Positions 1-9,137 of a DNA stretch of 64,000 nucleotides are shown here, piece by piece. Where the stretch lies: assembly GCA_963835775.1 (NCBI GenBank), contig CAWIHB010000013.1:1-64000 (forward strand), in the 5' to 3' direction. The position numbers and the translations under genes were made by a program. The number at the start of each line of letters is the position of its first letter. The stretch's first letter is position 1. The stretch comes from Palsa-504 sp963835775. Lineage in GTDB: Bacteria; Actinomycetota; Actinomycetes; Streptosporangiales; Streptosporangiaceae. The notes beneath the pieces are model-generated. The model saw nothing but the letters and a program-made list of their open reading frames with translations, was not told the origin of the DNA and searched no databases.

Positions 1-406
1 AATGGCCGACCGGATGGAGTCAGCATCCGGTGGCGCTCGCCCGGGGCGGACCACGACAACTGAGCCGGAAGCACCTGCGGTCTCCACGATCGCAATCGCC
101 GCCGTCCATCGCGCCCGTGAACACCCGGACCGCTTCCCACAGCCTGCGGCTGAACGCCGTGGGCATCGCCCGCCGAGCTCGCTGCAGCGCCGATCAGCTG
201 GCCATCATCAGGGACCGGCTCAAGTGCATCCAGCCGGGCATCTGGCCACGCGGACGCCGCTGAGGGCCGCCCGCGGTCACGCTGGCGAGCCGGTGCCGTC
301 ATTCTGCGTCCGTCGGGCCTCGAAAGCGAGCCCGCAGGCCAGTCACAAGAGCCGGACAATAGAGCATCTCCGCAGCTCATAGCGCCTTACCGGCAGTTCC
401 GCGGAG
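1..406. other. Left-edge stretch without a convincing gene
   Basis: No complete gene is supported here. A plus-strand reading frame at about 30-263 ends in a stretch that looks protein-like (ADQLAIIRDRLKCIQPG followed by WPRGRR and a stop). It could be the C-terminal remnant of a gene, but its upstream part is arginine- and proline-rich and looks non-coding. I do not recognise a family. The stretch 264-406 shows nothing beyond the 3' flank of the tRNA gene. Confidence 0.25.
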
Positions 407-480
407 TGGGGCGGGTGGGGCTCGAACCCACGACCGGCGGATTATGAGTCCGCTGCTCTGACCGGCTGAGCTACCGCCCC
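407..480 (-). tRNA. tRNA-Met (CAT anticodon), elongator type
   Basis: The minus strand folds into a full cloverleaf. The 7-bp acceptor stem GGGGCGG pairs with CCGCCCC, and the discriminator is A. The D-arm follows TAGCTCAGCCGGTCAGAGC. The anticodon stem GCGGA/TCCGC encloses the loop CTCATAA, giving anticodon CAT. The T-arm is GTGGG-TTCGAGC-CCCAC. The ACTCATAAT context is that of elongator tRNA-Met; a tRNA-Ile with lysidine-modified CAT is the alternative. The 3' CCA is not encoded, as is usual in many actinomycetes. Confidence 0.95.
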
Positions 481-613
481 AGCATCGGGTGCACACTACA
501 CCAGTTCGTCCGGCACCGTCGATGTGGCCGGTACCGCCAGGGCGCTCCGCGGAAGGCCCGCGGCGGGTTAAGGTTTGTCTGGTCCCGGGCGGGGCTGCGG
601 AGGGTGAGGGTCG

Positions 614-2497
614 ATGTCGGTGCAGGATCAGGAGACGTTCGGATTCCAGGCTGAGGTCGTTCAGCTCCTGGACCTGATGATCAACTCGCTGTACAGCAAC
701 AAGGAGATCTTCCTGCGCGAGCTGATCTCGAACGCGTCGGACGCGATCGACCGGCTGCGGCTCGAGCTGCTCTCCGCGGGCGAAGATCCCGAGGGCGAAG
801 GGCCGCTGCAGATCCGGGTGTCCTATGACAAGGACGCGGCGACGATCACGGTGACCGACAATGGCATCGGCATGAACCGGGCCGAGGTGATCGAGCACAT
901 CGGCACGATCGCCAAGTCGGGGACGCGCGAGTTCCTCCAGGCCCTGACCGGCGATCAGCGTAAGGACGCGACGCTCATCGGGCAGTTCGGCGTGGGCTTC
1001 TACTCCTCCTTCATCGTGGCCGACCGGGTGGAGCTGACCACCCGGCGGGCCGGGCTGGCGGCTGACGAGGCGGTCCGGTGGACCTCCGACGGCCGGGGCC
1101 AGTACACGCTGGAGGTGGCCGAACACCCGGCCCGGGGCACCACGGTCGTGCTCCACCTCCGTGACGACGACCGCGACCTGCTGAGCGGCTACCGGCTCCG
1201 GGCCATCATCCAGAAATACTCCGACCACATCAGCCTGCCGATTCTGATGCCAGCCGAGCAGACCGGGGATGGCCCGGACACGGCGGAGGAGCAGGCCGTC
1301 AACCAGGCCTCGGCGCTGTGGACCCGGCCCAGGACCGAGATCAGCGACCAGGACTATACCGAGTTCTACCGGCACATCTCCGGCGATCTCACCGACCCGA
1401 TCGGCTGGGTGCACAGCAAGATCGAGGGCACCTACGAGTACACGCTGCTGCTGTACATCCCCGCCCGCGCCCCGTTCGACCTGTGGATCCTTGATTCGTC
1501 CCGCGGCATCAGACTGCACGTCCGGCGGATCTTCATCCTGGAGGACTCTGGCCAGCTGATGCCGCGCTACCTGCGGTTCATCCGCGGCGTGATCGACTCC
1601 GCGGACCTGCCGCTCAACGTGTCGCGGGAACTGCTGCAGGGCAGCCGGGTGGTGGACCGGATCCGGTCCAGCGCGGTCAAGAAGGTCCTGCAGCTGCTCA
1701 AGGACATGTCCGAGAAGGAACCGGAGAAGTACGCGACGTTCTGGAAGGAGTTCGGCGCGGTCCTGAAGGAGGGCATCGTCGAGGACCTGCCCAACCGGGA
1801 CGACATCGCCCGGCTGGCCCGGTTCACCTCTACCCAGGGCGACGTCACGCTGGCCGACTACGTGGCCCGGATGAAAGAGGGCCAGGAGAAGATCTACTAC
1901 CTGCTGGCGCCTACGCTGGCCGCCGCGGAGAGCAGCCCGCACCTGGAGGCCTTCCGGGCCAAGGGCGTCGAGGTCCTGCTGCTGGCCGACCCGGTGGACA
2001 ACTGGGTGGTCACCAGCCTGCGCGAGTTCGAGGGCAAGCGGCTGCAGTCGGTAGCGCAGGGCGCGGCCGACCTGGGCGGCCTGGAAGACGAGACGGAGAA
2101 GGCGGCCCAGGACCAGGCGGGCACCGAGTTTGCCGGGCTGGTCGCCCGGCTCAAGGAGATCCTGGACGGGCGGGCCTTTGACGTGCGGGTGACCAGCCGG
2201 CTGACCACCTCCCCCGCCTGCATCGTGGCCAATGAGGTCGAGAACGACGTCAGCCTGGCCATGCGGCTGCGCGGCTCGGGACTGCCGAGCCAGCCGGTGC
2301 TGGAGATCAACCCGAAGCATCCGCTGGTGGAACGGCTCAACCGCCACCAGGACGACCCGCGGCTGGCCGACTGGGCCTGGGTGCTGTTCAACCAGGCGGT
2401 GCTCACCCTGGGGGCCAGGATCGACGATCCGGCGGCCTTCGTCACCCGCCTCAACGACCTGCTCACCGCCCTGACCGGCGCCGGATCAGCGGAGTGA
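614..2497 (+). CDS. htpG: Molecular chaperone HtpG (bacterial Hsp90)
   Basis: Cytosolic ATP-dependent Hsp90 chaperone of 627 residues, the normal length for HtpG. The GHKL ATPase elements are in order: the ELISNASDAIDRLR helix (catalytic Glu36, Asn40), DNGIGM near residue 90, and the lid/glycine-rich GQFGVGFYSSFIV near 125. The middle domain contains LPLNVSRELLQ, followed by the C-terminal dimerisation region. The ATG at 614 is preceded by a purine-rich GAGGGTGAGGG Shine-Dalgarno region. It is a single-gene unit convergent with the conservon. Its stop codon overlaps the first TGAA-N8-TTCA palindrome. Confidence 0.96.
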   Translation: MSVQDQETFGFQAEVVQLLDLMINSLYSNKEIFLRELISNASDAIDRLRLELLSAGEDPEGEGPLQIRVSYDKDAATITVTDNGIGMNRAEVIEHIGTIAKSGTREFLQALTGDQRKDATLIGQFGVGFYSSFIVADRVELTTRRAGLAADEAVRWTSDGRGQYTLEVAEHPARGTTVVLHLRDDDRDLLSGYRLRAIIQKYSDHISLPILMPAEQTGDGPDTAEEQAVNQASALWTRPRTEISDQDYTEFYRHISGDLTDPIGWVHSKIEGTYEYTLLLYIPARAPFDLWILDSSRGIRLHVRRIFILEDSGQLMPRYLRFIRGVIDSADLPLNVSRELLQGSRVVDRIRSSAVKKVLQLLKDMSEKEPEKYATFWKEFGAVLKEGIVEDLPNRDDIARLARFTSTQGDVTLADYVARMKEGQEKIYYLLAPTLAAAESSPHLEAFRAKGVEVLLLADPVDNWVVTSLREFEGKRLQSVAQGAADLGGLEDETEKAAQDQAGTEFAGLVARLKEILDGRAFDVRVTSRLTTSPACIVANEVENDVSLAMRLRGSGLPSQPVLEINPKHPLVERLNRHQDDPRLADWAWVLFNQAVLTLGARIDDPAAFVTRLNDLLTALTGAGSAE

Positions 2498-2550
2498 ACC
2501 CCGGGTTTCAGCACGCTCTTAGGGTGGTGAAACCCGGGGTTCACCACCCT
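2495..2550. terminator. Double palindrome (TGAA-N8-TTCA family), probable bidirectional terminator
   Basis: Two related inverted repeats lie between the convergent htpG and cvnD genes. At 2495-2510, TGAA and TTCA flank CCCCGGGT. At 2521-2550, perfect 11-bp arms (AGGGTGGTGAA and its complement) flank ACCCGGGG. The cores of the two elements are reverse complements, so they can also pair with each other. The position between convergent genes suits a terminator. There is no T-tract. Confidence 0.6.
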
Positions 2551-2559
2551 AATGATCAG

Positions 2560-3159
2560 TTAGCGTCCGGCCGTCTGCATCGACATGGCGTGCTCGACCA
2601 GCGTGACCAGGGTGGCCTTGGTCGATTCGCGGTTCCTGGCGTCGCACGGGATGACCGGCACGTTAGGCGAGATGGCCAGCGCCTCGCTGACATCCCTGGA
2701 CCGGTGCGGGAACTGCCCGTGGAACCCGTTGATCCCGATCACGAAGGGCAGCCCGGACGCCTCGAAGTAGTCCACCGCCGGGAACGAGTCGGCCAGGCGG
2801 CGGGTGTCCACCAGCACCACCGCGCCGATGGCGCCCTGGATCAGGTCGTCCCACATGAACCAGAACCGGTGCTGGCCTGGCGTGCCGAACATGTACAGCA
2901 CCAGGTCCTTGTCCAGGGTGATCCGCCCGAAGTCCATCGCCACCGTGGTCGTGGATTTGTCCGGCACATGCGACAGGTCGTCAACGTCCGTGCTGGCCAC
3001 GGTCATTACCGCCTCGGTGGTCAGCGGCGTGATCTCAGATACCGAGCCGACGAATGTCGTCTTGCCTACGCCGAATCCTCCGGCCACCACGATCTTGACC
3101 GAGGTCATGGCGGGCGCGTCAGCCCTGGGCTGGGCGACGCTAGATCTTACGGAGTCCAC
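2560..3159 (-). CDS. cvnD: Conservon GTPase CvnD
   Basis: Small Ras/Rab-like GTP-binding protein of about 199 residues, the last gene of the conservon. The P-loop GGFGVGKTT lies near residue 26. DFGRITLD is the switch region, FGTPGQHRFWFMW is the G3 motif, and CDARN is the G5-like motif. The usual NKxD is degenerate (NGFHG), as is normal in this family. The GTG at 3159 (reading VDSVRSS) overlaps the end of cvnC by 20 bases and gives the family's usual length. In Streptomyces, Cvn proteins form a membrane complex resembling eukaryotic G-protein-coupled signalling and influence development and secondary metabolism. Confidence 0.9.
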   Translation of the reverse strand: MDSVRSSVAQPRADAPAMTSVKIVVAGGFGVGKTTFVGSVSEITPLTTEAVMTVASTDVDDLSHVPDKSTTTVAMDFGRITLDKDLVLYMFGTPGQHRFWFMWDDLIQGAIGAVVLVDTRRLADSFPAVDYFEASGLPFVIGINGFHGQFPHRSRDVSEALAISPNVPVIPCDARNRESTKATLVTLVEHAMSMQTAGR

Positions 3160-3631
3160 TAAGCACCCTTTCGAGCAGATGGAGGTCCGGACGGCCCTCC
3201 GAGTCATCGCGTTGATGAATGCGGACCAGGCCGTCCGCACTCATGTCGGCGATGAGGATCCTGGCTACGCCCAGCGGCAGCCGCAGTACCGCCGACACCT
3301 CAGCCACCGACCTCCAGTCCCGGCAGAACTGCAGGATCGCCTGGCATTCCGGCGCCAGCACGGACAGATCGCGAGGTTCCAGGACGGTCGCGGTGACCAG
3401 CGCCTCGATGGCGAGCTGGTACCTGGGCTGCGTCCGCCCACCGGTAACCGTATACGGCCGGACGAGCTTTGTGGCGCCTTCTTGCTCGGTTGCGAAGCCG
3501 GGACCCGGCCGCGCCGGCCCGGTCCCGGTCGGCCCGTCATCCCAAAGGCCCGCCCGAGCTCCTGCACCCTGCCAGGAACCGGGCAAGCCCACGAATGGTG
3601 ACCGGTCGTCACCTCGCCCTTGGCCCGCCAC
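3140..3631 (-). CDS. cvnC: Conservon protein CvnC (DUF742)
   Basis: DUF742 protein of 163 residues, third gene of the conservon. The N-terminal 50 residues are Gly/Pro-rich and probably disordered. The conserved domain starts at VRPYTVTGGRTQP and continues through LEPRDLSVLAPECQAILQFC to a winged-helix-like part, VAEVSAVLRLPLGVARILIADM. It probably acts as an adaptor between the CvnA kinase, CvnB and the CvnD GTPase. The start is GTG; cvnB ends 12 bases upstream, so translation is likely coupled. Confidence 0.9.
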   Translation of the reverse strand: MAGQGRGDDRSPFVGLPGSWQGAGARAGLWDDGPTGTGPARPGPGFATEQEGATKLVRPYTVTGGRTQPRYQLAIEALVTATVLEPRDLSVLAPECQAILQFCRDWRSVAEVSAVLRLPLGVARILIADMSADGLVRIHQRDDSEGRPDLHLLERVLSGLRKI

Positions 3632-3643
3632 TGAAACCTCCGC

Positions 3644-4078
3644 TCACCTTCGCCCGTCGCCGGGGATGGCTGCTTGCATGACGCTGCGGGGGGCAGGGGT
3701 AAGTACCCGCCCGGCCCGCTCGACCAACAGGGTCATCTCGTAGGCTACGAGACCGAGATCGCAGGTGGAGGCGGCCAGCACGGCCAGGCTCGAGCCGTTG
3801 CTGATCGCCATGATCACCAGTACGCCCCGCTGCATCTCTACCACAGTCTGCACGACCGCGCCGCCCTCGAACACCCGCGAGGCGCCCTGGGTCAGGCTGG
3901 TCAGCCCCGACGTCACCGCCGCCAGCTGGTCCGCGCGTTCCTGCGGGAAGCCGGCGCTGAACGCCAGCGGCAGGCCGTCAGAGGAGACCACCACCGCGTG
4001 CGCCACGTCGGGAACCCGCTCCACGAAGTTCGTAATCAGCCAGTTAAGGTCCTGTGCGGGACGCCCTGGTGTGCTCAT
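3644..4078 (-). CDS. cvnB: Conservon roadblock/LC7 protein CvnB
   Basis: Roadblock/LC7-domain protein of 144 residues (MglB-like fold), which in such modules acts as the GTPase regulator or scaffold for CvnD. The typical pattern is visible: LNWLITNFVERVPDVAHAVV, SSDGLPLAFS, the TSGLTSLTQGASRVF helix and the strand GVLVIMAIS. The ATG at 4078 has a strong AAAGGAG Shine-Dalgarno. The reading frame stays open upstream for more than 1 kb only because it lies antisense within the Gly/Pro-rich tail region of cvnA. Confidence 0.92.
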   Translation of the reverse strand: MSTPGRPAQDLNWLITNFVERVPDVAHAVVVSSDGLPLAFSAGFPQERADQLAAVTSGLTSLTQGASRVFEGGAVVQTVVEMQRGVLVIMAISNGSSLAVLAASTCDLGLVAYEMTLLVERAGRVLTPAPRSVMQAAIPGDGRR

Positions 4079-4148
4079 GGGCACTCCTTTCGTTGCCCGT
4101 TCATTCAGGTTCCTCCTCCTGGTAGAGCTGCGTGCGGGCCTTCGGGTT

Positions 4149-7100
4149 TCATCGTTCCTGCGGCTCCTCGGTCTGCGGTGCGGCGGCGCGGCCCTCGCGC
4201 ACGCCTCGCTGGAAGCTGGCCATGCGGCTGCGGACCGCGTCCGCGGACCTGGCCGGCGCTTGGGCTTCCGATTCGCCGCCGCCGCCGACCGAGCCTGGTA
4301 CGAGATTAGCCCTCGGGACACGCTTCGGCAGCCCGGCTTGCGTGGTATCGCCGGCGGTAGGCGAGGCGACCACCGCAGCGGCGCGCCAGCCCTCGTCGGC
4401 GGGGGATTTCCACGCAGGCTGCGCGGCCGGCTGGGCCTGGCTGCCGGGGGCCTGGCTGCCCAGCGCCTGGCTGGCGGGGGCAGGGCTGCCCGAGGCCGCG
4501 GGGGCGCCCGAAGGGTGTGCCGGGCTGAGGGTCCTGCCGCTGCGGCGGAACCAGTCCGACTCAAGTGAGTCGAAGATGGGCAGCCGATGATTGGCGGCAC
4601 CGGGCGGCGGGACCGTGACCTGGCCCGGGTCGGCCGCGTCGTCAGCGGGCTGGCTGCCGTGGCCGTTGCCGCCGCGGTTCGCCACGGTGGCCGGGTCGGC
4701 CGCGCCGGGACCGTCGCCGCCGTGGACGTTCTGGCTGCCGATCGGAGACTGGGGAATCGGCTTGACCTGCGGGCTGAGCCCGCCGAACGAGGGCATCCTG
4801 CTCGGTCCTGGCCCGCCGGGAACGCCGCCCGCAGCTCCGGCGGGCGGATCGGCAGGAGCCGCGGGGGTCCGCGGCAGCGCCGGGTCGGCAGCATCGGCGG
4901 CCGAGCCGTTCGCGGGAGCCGCGCCGCCGTTTCCGTTGCCGTTGGTGCGGCCATTGGTATTGCGGACCGGCAGCCGCTTCGTCTCCTCGCTGCTCTCCCA
5001 GCCGTTCTCCGCGGCCTGGCCGGCGGCGCCGGCGGCGGGCATGACCGGAATGGTCGGGCCGGCCGGACCGTTCGCGTCGGGCGGACCGGCGGCCGGGGTG
5101 AAAGACGGCGTGGAAGCGGGCGGCATGGGCGAGAACCTGGGAATCCGCCCGGCCGCCGTGGCCTGCGGCGACGCACCTGCCGCGGACTGGGTGGGGGCGG
5201 ACAGGGACGGCACGGGGCCGTAGTCATCCGCCTCGAAGCGGCGCAGCCGGCCCAGCGGTGGCGCGACCTCGGGGGCGGCCACCGTGTCGGGCAGCCAGAT
5301 CAGCGCGGTCAGGCCGCCGGCCTGGGCGTGCCGCAGCCGGACCCGGACGCCGTGCCTGGCGGCCAGGCGGCCGACCACGAACAGGCCCATGCGCCGGGAT
5401 ACCGCCACGTCGACCACCGGCGGGTTGTCCAGCCGCCAGTTGGCGTGCGACATTTCCTGGTCCGAGATGCCCACGCCGTTGTCGGTGACGTCCAGCAGCA
5501 CGCCGCCGCTGGACAGCGGCTGGCCGGCGACATAGACCTGGGTGTCCTCGGGCGAGAACGTGGTGGCGTTCTCCACGACCTCGGCGACCAGGTGCACGAC
5601 GTCGTTGACGGCCTGGCCGACGACCACGATGCCGGGCTGCACGTTGAGGACGACCCGCTCGTACTGCTCGATCTCGGAGATCGCCGCGCGGAGCACGTCG
5701 ACCAGCGGGACCGGCTGGCTCCACCGCCTGGTGACCTCGTGGCCCGCCAGGACCAGGAGGTTCTCGGAGTTGCGGCGCATGCGGGTGGCCAGGTGGTCCA
5801 GCCGGAACAGGCTGGACAGGCGGCCGGAGTCCTGCTCGCTCTGCTCCAGCGAGTCGATCAGCGACAGCTGCCGCTCGATCAGCGACTGGCTGCGCCGGGA
5901 CAGGTTGATGAACATGGCGTTCAGGTTGCCGCGCAGCATGGCCTCGTCGGCCGCCAGCCGCACCGCTTCCCTGTGGACCTGGTCGAAGGCCCGGGCCACC
6001 TCACCGATCTCGTCGGTGGAGGTGACCCCGATCGGCTCGATGTCCACGCCCTCGTCCGCGCCCTCGCTCTGGCTGAGCCGGCGCACCATTTCTGGCAGCC
6101 GGTGGCCGGCCACGTCGAGCGCGTCGCTGCGCAGCTTGCGCAGCGGTCGGGTCAGCGAGCGGGCCACCAGGATGGAGATAAGCAGGACCAGGAGCAGCAG
6201 CAGCAGCGTCACCAGGCTGGTGACCAGCAGGTCCGTGCTGGCATCGGTCCTGGACGTACTTGCTAGTGCGGAGATGTTGCCATTCAGTTCGTCGGCGACT
6301 TGCCGCACCTTGCCGATAGTGAACGACATGTCGTCGTTCACGTTTGCCGCGGCCAGGGTGCGCGCATTCGCCGGGGTGAGCGGGTGCGCCGGGGAGACGC
6401 TGGGAAGCAACGCCAACGCGAGTGATTCCTCGTGGGCGGCGTTATCGACCGGCGGCCCGCTCACCGTGTCGCTGTAGTTCTGCTGCTCGGCGAGATCTAC
6501 GGATGCGTTGAAGTTGGCCAGATCCACCGCTTCCTGCCGCTGTGCCTGCTGGAGGCTGGCATCGTCGTCGGACAACAGCGACGGCTGCGGAAAACTGACC
6601 GCCCTGAGCAGGATGGCCCGCTGAACCGACGTGGAGTCTTCGACCTGCAGCAGTGAGCCTAGGGCGATGACGTCGCGCCGGAGATCGGTATTGCTGGCCT
6701 CGTTCCCGACGAAGCTGGTGAATGTGTTCGCGGGCTGGATGATGTTAACGGTGTATACTTGCATGATTGCCGTACTGGGGAATAGCGGGTCCGCCACCGC
6801 CTCCCGGACGAACGGCAGGGTTTCTACGCTCACTTGTACCGCGTTCACCGCTTGCACCGCGGCGAGCTGATAGCCGCCGCCGACGGTGATGCCATTGGCC
6901 AAGGCGACGACCTCTGCGGCGGCGCCATCGGTGACATGCTCTGCGGTCCTCAGCCTGGCAGAAAAACCACCCCTATTCGCTGTGGAGGCGACTGAATAGT
7001 CGCGTTCATCTTCCACTGCCTGGATGTACTTGATCACCGCGCTGTTGAACTGGGCGAGGTGCTGAACACGGCCGGTCGTCTGCCAGTTGCTGACGTCCCC

Positions 7101-7502
7101 GTAGATGGTCACCGCACCGAGCACCGCCGCGGTCAGCAACGGCACCGCGATCAAGGCGGCCAACCGCCACCGGACACGCCAGTTCCTCAGGGCGAACCGC
7201 GACCCGGCCGAGCCCGGCCGTCTCGGATGCGGATGGGTGGTCCCGACCATGCCGGCCGCGGGCGGGGGCCCCGCCTGGGGCTGGGCGACGACCACGGGCG
7301 TCTGGCCGCCGGAAGCGGCCGGGCCGATGACGGGCTGCGGTCCCATGCTCGCCGCGTCCCGTCCGCCGACGGCATCCGAGCCGTCACCCGCGGCGATTCC
7401 GCCCGCAAGAGGCACCGAACCCTCCCCGTCGGCCGGCCCCCCGCTGACGGCCCCGGCCGCGCCAGTTGGGTCGCCGGGATTCGTCACGGATCGTCTACGC
7501 AC
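4149..7502 (-). CDS. cvnA: Conservon sensor histidine kinase-like protein CvnA (nitrate-sensor domain)
   Basis: Membrane sensor of about 1117 residues. A Gly/Pro-rich cytoplasmic N-terminus precedes TM1 (WRLAALIAVPLLTAAVLGAV). An extracellular nitrate/nitrite-sensor-like helical domain follows (QFNSAVIKYIQAVEDERDYS). TM2 is LLVTSLVTLLLLLLVLLISI, followed by HAMP and a helical dimerisation segment (LDHLATRMRRNSENLLVLAG). The GHKL ATPase has N-box LVAEVVENATTFSP and G1 DVTDNGVGIS. The last 400 residues are a low-complexity Pro/Ala/Gly tail. I prefer the GTG at 7502 because GAGGTG lies 9 bases upstream; an ATG at 7520 is possible. cvnB follows after 70 bases. Confidence 0.9.
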   Translation of the reverse strand: MRRRSVTNPGDPTGAAGAVSGGPADGEGSVPLAGGIAAGDGSDAVGGRDAASMGPQPVIGPAASGGQTPVVVAQPQAGPPPAAGMVGTTHPHPRRPGSAGSRFALRNWRVRWRLAALIAVPLLTAAVLGAVTIYGDVSNWQTTGRVQHLAQFNSAVIKYIQAVEDERDYSVASTANRGGFSARLRTAEHVTDGAAAEVVALANGITVGGGYQLAAVQAVNAVQVSVETLPFVREAVADPLFPSTAIMQVYTVNIIQPANTFTSFVGNEASNTDLRRDVIALGSLLQVEDSTSVQRAILLRAVSFPQPSLLSDDDASLQQAQRQEAVDLANFNASVDLAEQQNYSDTVSGPPVDNAAHEESLALALLPSVSPAHPLTPANARTLAAANVNDDMSFTIGKVRQVADELNGNISALASTSRTDASTDLLVTSLVTLLLLLLVLLISILVARSLTRPLRKLRSDALDVAGHRLPEMVRRLSQSEGADEGVDIEPIGVTSTDEIGEVARAFDQVHREAVRLAADEAMLRGNLNAMFINLSRRSQSLIERQLSLIDSLEQSEQDSGRLSSLFRLDHLATRMRRNSENLLVLAGHEVTRRWSQPVPLVDVLRAAISEIEQYERVVLNVQPGIVVVGQAVNDVVHLVAEVVENATTFSPEDTQVYVAGQPLSSGGVLLDVTDNGVGISDQEMSHANWRLDNPPVVDVAVSRRMGLFVVGRLAARHGVRVRLRHAQAGGLTALIWLPDTVAAPEVAPPLGRLRRFEADDYGPVPSLSAPTQSAAGASPQATAAGRIPRFSPMPPASTPSFTPAAGPPDANGPAGPTIPVMPAAGAAGQAAENGWESSEETKRLPVRNTNGRTNGNGNGGAAPANGSAADAADPALPRTPAAPADPPAGAAGGVPGGPGPSRMPSFGGLSPQVKPIPQSPIGSQNVHGGDGPGAADPATVANRGGNGHGSQPADDAADPGQVTVPPPGAANHRLPIFDSLESDWFRRSGRTLSPAHPSGAPAASGSPAPASQALGSQAPGSQAQPAAQPAWKSPADEGWRAAAVVASPTAGDTTQAGLPKRVPRANLVPGSVGGGGESEAQAPARSADAVRSRMASFQRGVREGRAAAPQTEEPQER

Positions 7503-8160
7503 TACGTTCGCACCTCGCATCGGCAAACCTGAGCCAGCGCACATGCCCGGCTGAAGCGGCGCACGCCGCCCTCCATACGCACCCTTTTCCCTCCGCAACG
7601 ATCGCCGCTGCTCGGGTCAACAAGGCGGCCGAGCCACACTCTCGCGTTACAAAACGGGTAAGGACATATAATCATCTTCTGGGTGGCCGTCACGGGGCAT
7701 TCGCCAGTAAACCGGCGAGATCTTCGCCGAGAAGGCGAAACCGCGCCGTCCGACCTGACTGGGATCGGCCGCACCAGGCTTGGCATTTAGTGACTTGGCA
7801 TTTAGTGATCGCATAGTAACTCTCCGTATTTCCTCCCGCCGTGCGCACGACCTCGGTGACCAACGTCGGCGGCCCGGCCGTCAGTCCGGCGTATGGGACA
7901 TATCGGTCGCCGGCCGTCTGCCGCCGACCCAGGCTGCCGACCCAGGCTGCCGACCCTCCGGGGAGCGGCGCGGGCACAAGCGCAAGCGCCAGCTAATCAG
8001 CCCGTTATGACGATAATTACATACCAATTACTACCTCATTAGGATCACGCTGAATAGCATGCTCGTTACCGGGAAGGACTAGGCTCCGAATCCGCACGTA
8101 CCCGAAATCGTGTGACGGGGGGCGTTGGCGCGGACGTTGTGGGTTGCGACACGCCGACGC
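7503..8160. other. Intergenic region upstream of cvnA with short direct repeats
   Basis: No supported gene. It holds the cvnA promoter region, an A+T-rich stretch near 7650-7680. Two short direct repeats are present: a 15-mer CTTGGCATTTAGTGA, twice in tandem at 7779-7808, and ACCCAGGCTGCCG, also twice in tandem near 7928-7953. Bases 8000-8060 are unusually A+T-rich for this genome. The left boundary of the 6-kb duplication lies at 8160/8161. Confidence 0.4.
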
Positions 8161-8285
8161 ATGATGCGTGATTTGCGGTTGGCGACGGTGAGTTTCCCCT
8201 CTCCAGCACCAGGCGCAGCTGGAAGCCATCGTCGCGCTGACGGCCGCCGAACGCGCCCGCGCCGAGCGCGCCGGGCCGGCCGCGG

Positions 8286-9137
8286 TCAGCCCTCATCGTG
8301 ACTGGCCTGGTGCGCGCCGGCGGCGGTGACTGCCGGGCCGGTAGTGGCCTGGGGCAGGGGCCGGCCCGGCGCGGCTCGCTGCGGGGTGCGGGCGGACCGG
8401 CCGAGGAACAGTTCACCGAAGTCGGGCCGGGCGAGCAGGGCCGCGGGTGCGTCGTTAAGTTCGACCCGGCCGGCGACCATGACGTAGCACCAGTCGGCGA
8501 TCTGCATGGCCTGGTGTGCGCGCTGCTCGACGAGCAGGATGGTCACGCCGGCGCGGGCCAGTGAGGTGACGTGGTCATCAAGGATGCTGCGGGCCAGGAT
8601 CGGGGACAGCCCCGCGGTGGGTTCGTCGAGGATGAGAAGCTTCGGCGAGCTGATCAGGGAGCGGCCGATGCCGAGGAGTTTCCGTTCGCCGCCGCTGAGG
8701 AGTTTGCCCCTGCGTTTGAGTAGCGGCCGGAGGGCGGGGAGGGTCTGAAGCACGTCGTCGATCCGTGTGCCGACCTGGGCTTTCGGCAGGAGGTAGCCGC
8801 CCATTTCGAGGTTTTCCCTGACGGTGAGGGTCGGGAAGATGTCGTTGTGCTGCGGGACGTAGCCCAGGCCGTGCTTGGTCAAGGCGTTGCCGCTGGCCGC
8901 GGTGACGTCATGTCCGTCGAGGAAGACCTGCCCGGCCTGGGGTCTCAGCCGTCCGGTGAGGCACTTGAGTAGTGTCGATTTGCCTCCCCCGTTGGGGCCG
9001 ATCACGGTCACGACCTCACCCTCGGCGACGGTCAGCGAGATGTCGTTGATGATCGGCCCGGCGCCGTAGCCGGCGGTAAGGCCCCGGACGGTCAGGTACC
9101 CGGTGTCCGGGCGGCGGCTATCCGTTGAGGTAGGCAT
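8286..9137 (-). CDS. livF: ABC transporter ATP-binding protein, LivF type (copy 1)
   Basis: ATPase of 283 residues for a branched-chain-amino-acid/amide-type importer. Walker A is GPNGGGKST near residue 46, the Q-loop is VPQHNDIFPTLTVRENL, the signature is LSGGERKLLGIGRS, Walker B is LLILDEPTAGLSP, and the switch His follows in VEQRAHQA. The C-terminal 40 residues form an Ala/Pro-rich extension. The start overlaps the end of livG by 20 bases. Copy 2 differs by one residue (Met to Ile in the YVMVAG strand). Confidence 0.92.
   Translation of the reverse strand: MPTSTDSRRPDTGYLTVRGLTAGYGAGPIINDISLTVAEGEVVTVIGPNGGGKSTLLKCLTGRLRPQAGQVFLDGHDVTAASGNALTKHGLGYVPQHNDIFPTLTVRENLEMGGYLLPKAQVGTRIDDVLQTLPALRPLLKRRGKLLSGGERKLLGIGRSLISSPKLLILDEPTAGLSPILARSILDDHVTSLARAGVTILLVEQRAHQAMQIADWCYVMVAGRVELNDAPAALLARPDFGELFLGRSARTPQRAAPGRPLPQATTGPAVTAAGAHQASHDEG

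Noticed and set aside
377..2347. Long minus-strand open frame opposite htpG
   Set aside because: Arg/Gly/Pro/His/Val-rich translation without domains, fully antisense to a well-conserved htpG. It is an artefact of high third-position G+C.
2560..3240. Longer CvnD starting at 3240
   Set aside because: That start lies deep inside cvnC. The GTG at 3159 gives the family length and a normal overlap.
4587..6266. Long plus-strand frame opposite cvnA
   Set aside because: Antisense to the recognisable kinase domains. Composition (Gly, Arg, Gln, Val) is typical of shadow frames.
8161..8285. Possible C-terminal coding remnant (LEAIVALTAAERARAERAG) at the left end of each duplicated unit
   Set aside because: The frame looks protein-like but has no start, no homologue I recognise, and may be chance in high-G+C DNA. 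It is the same in both copies because it lies inside the duplicated unit.
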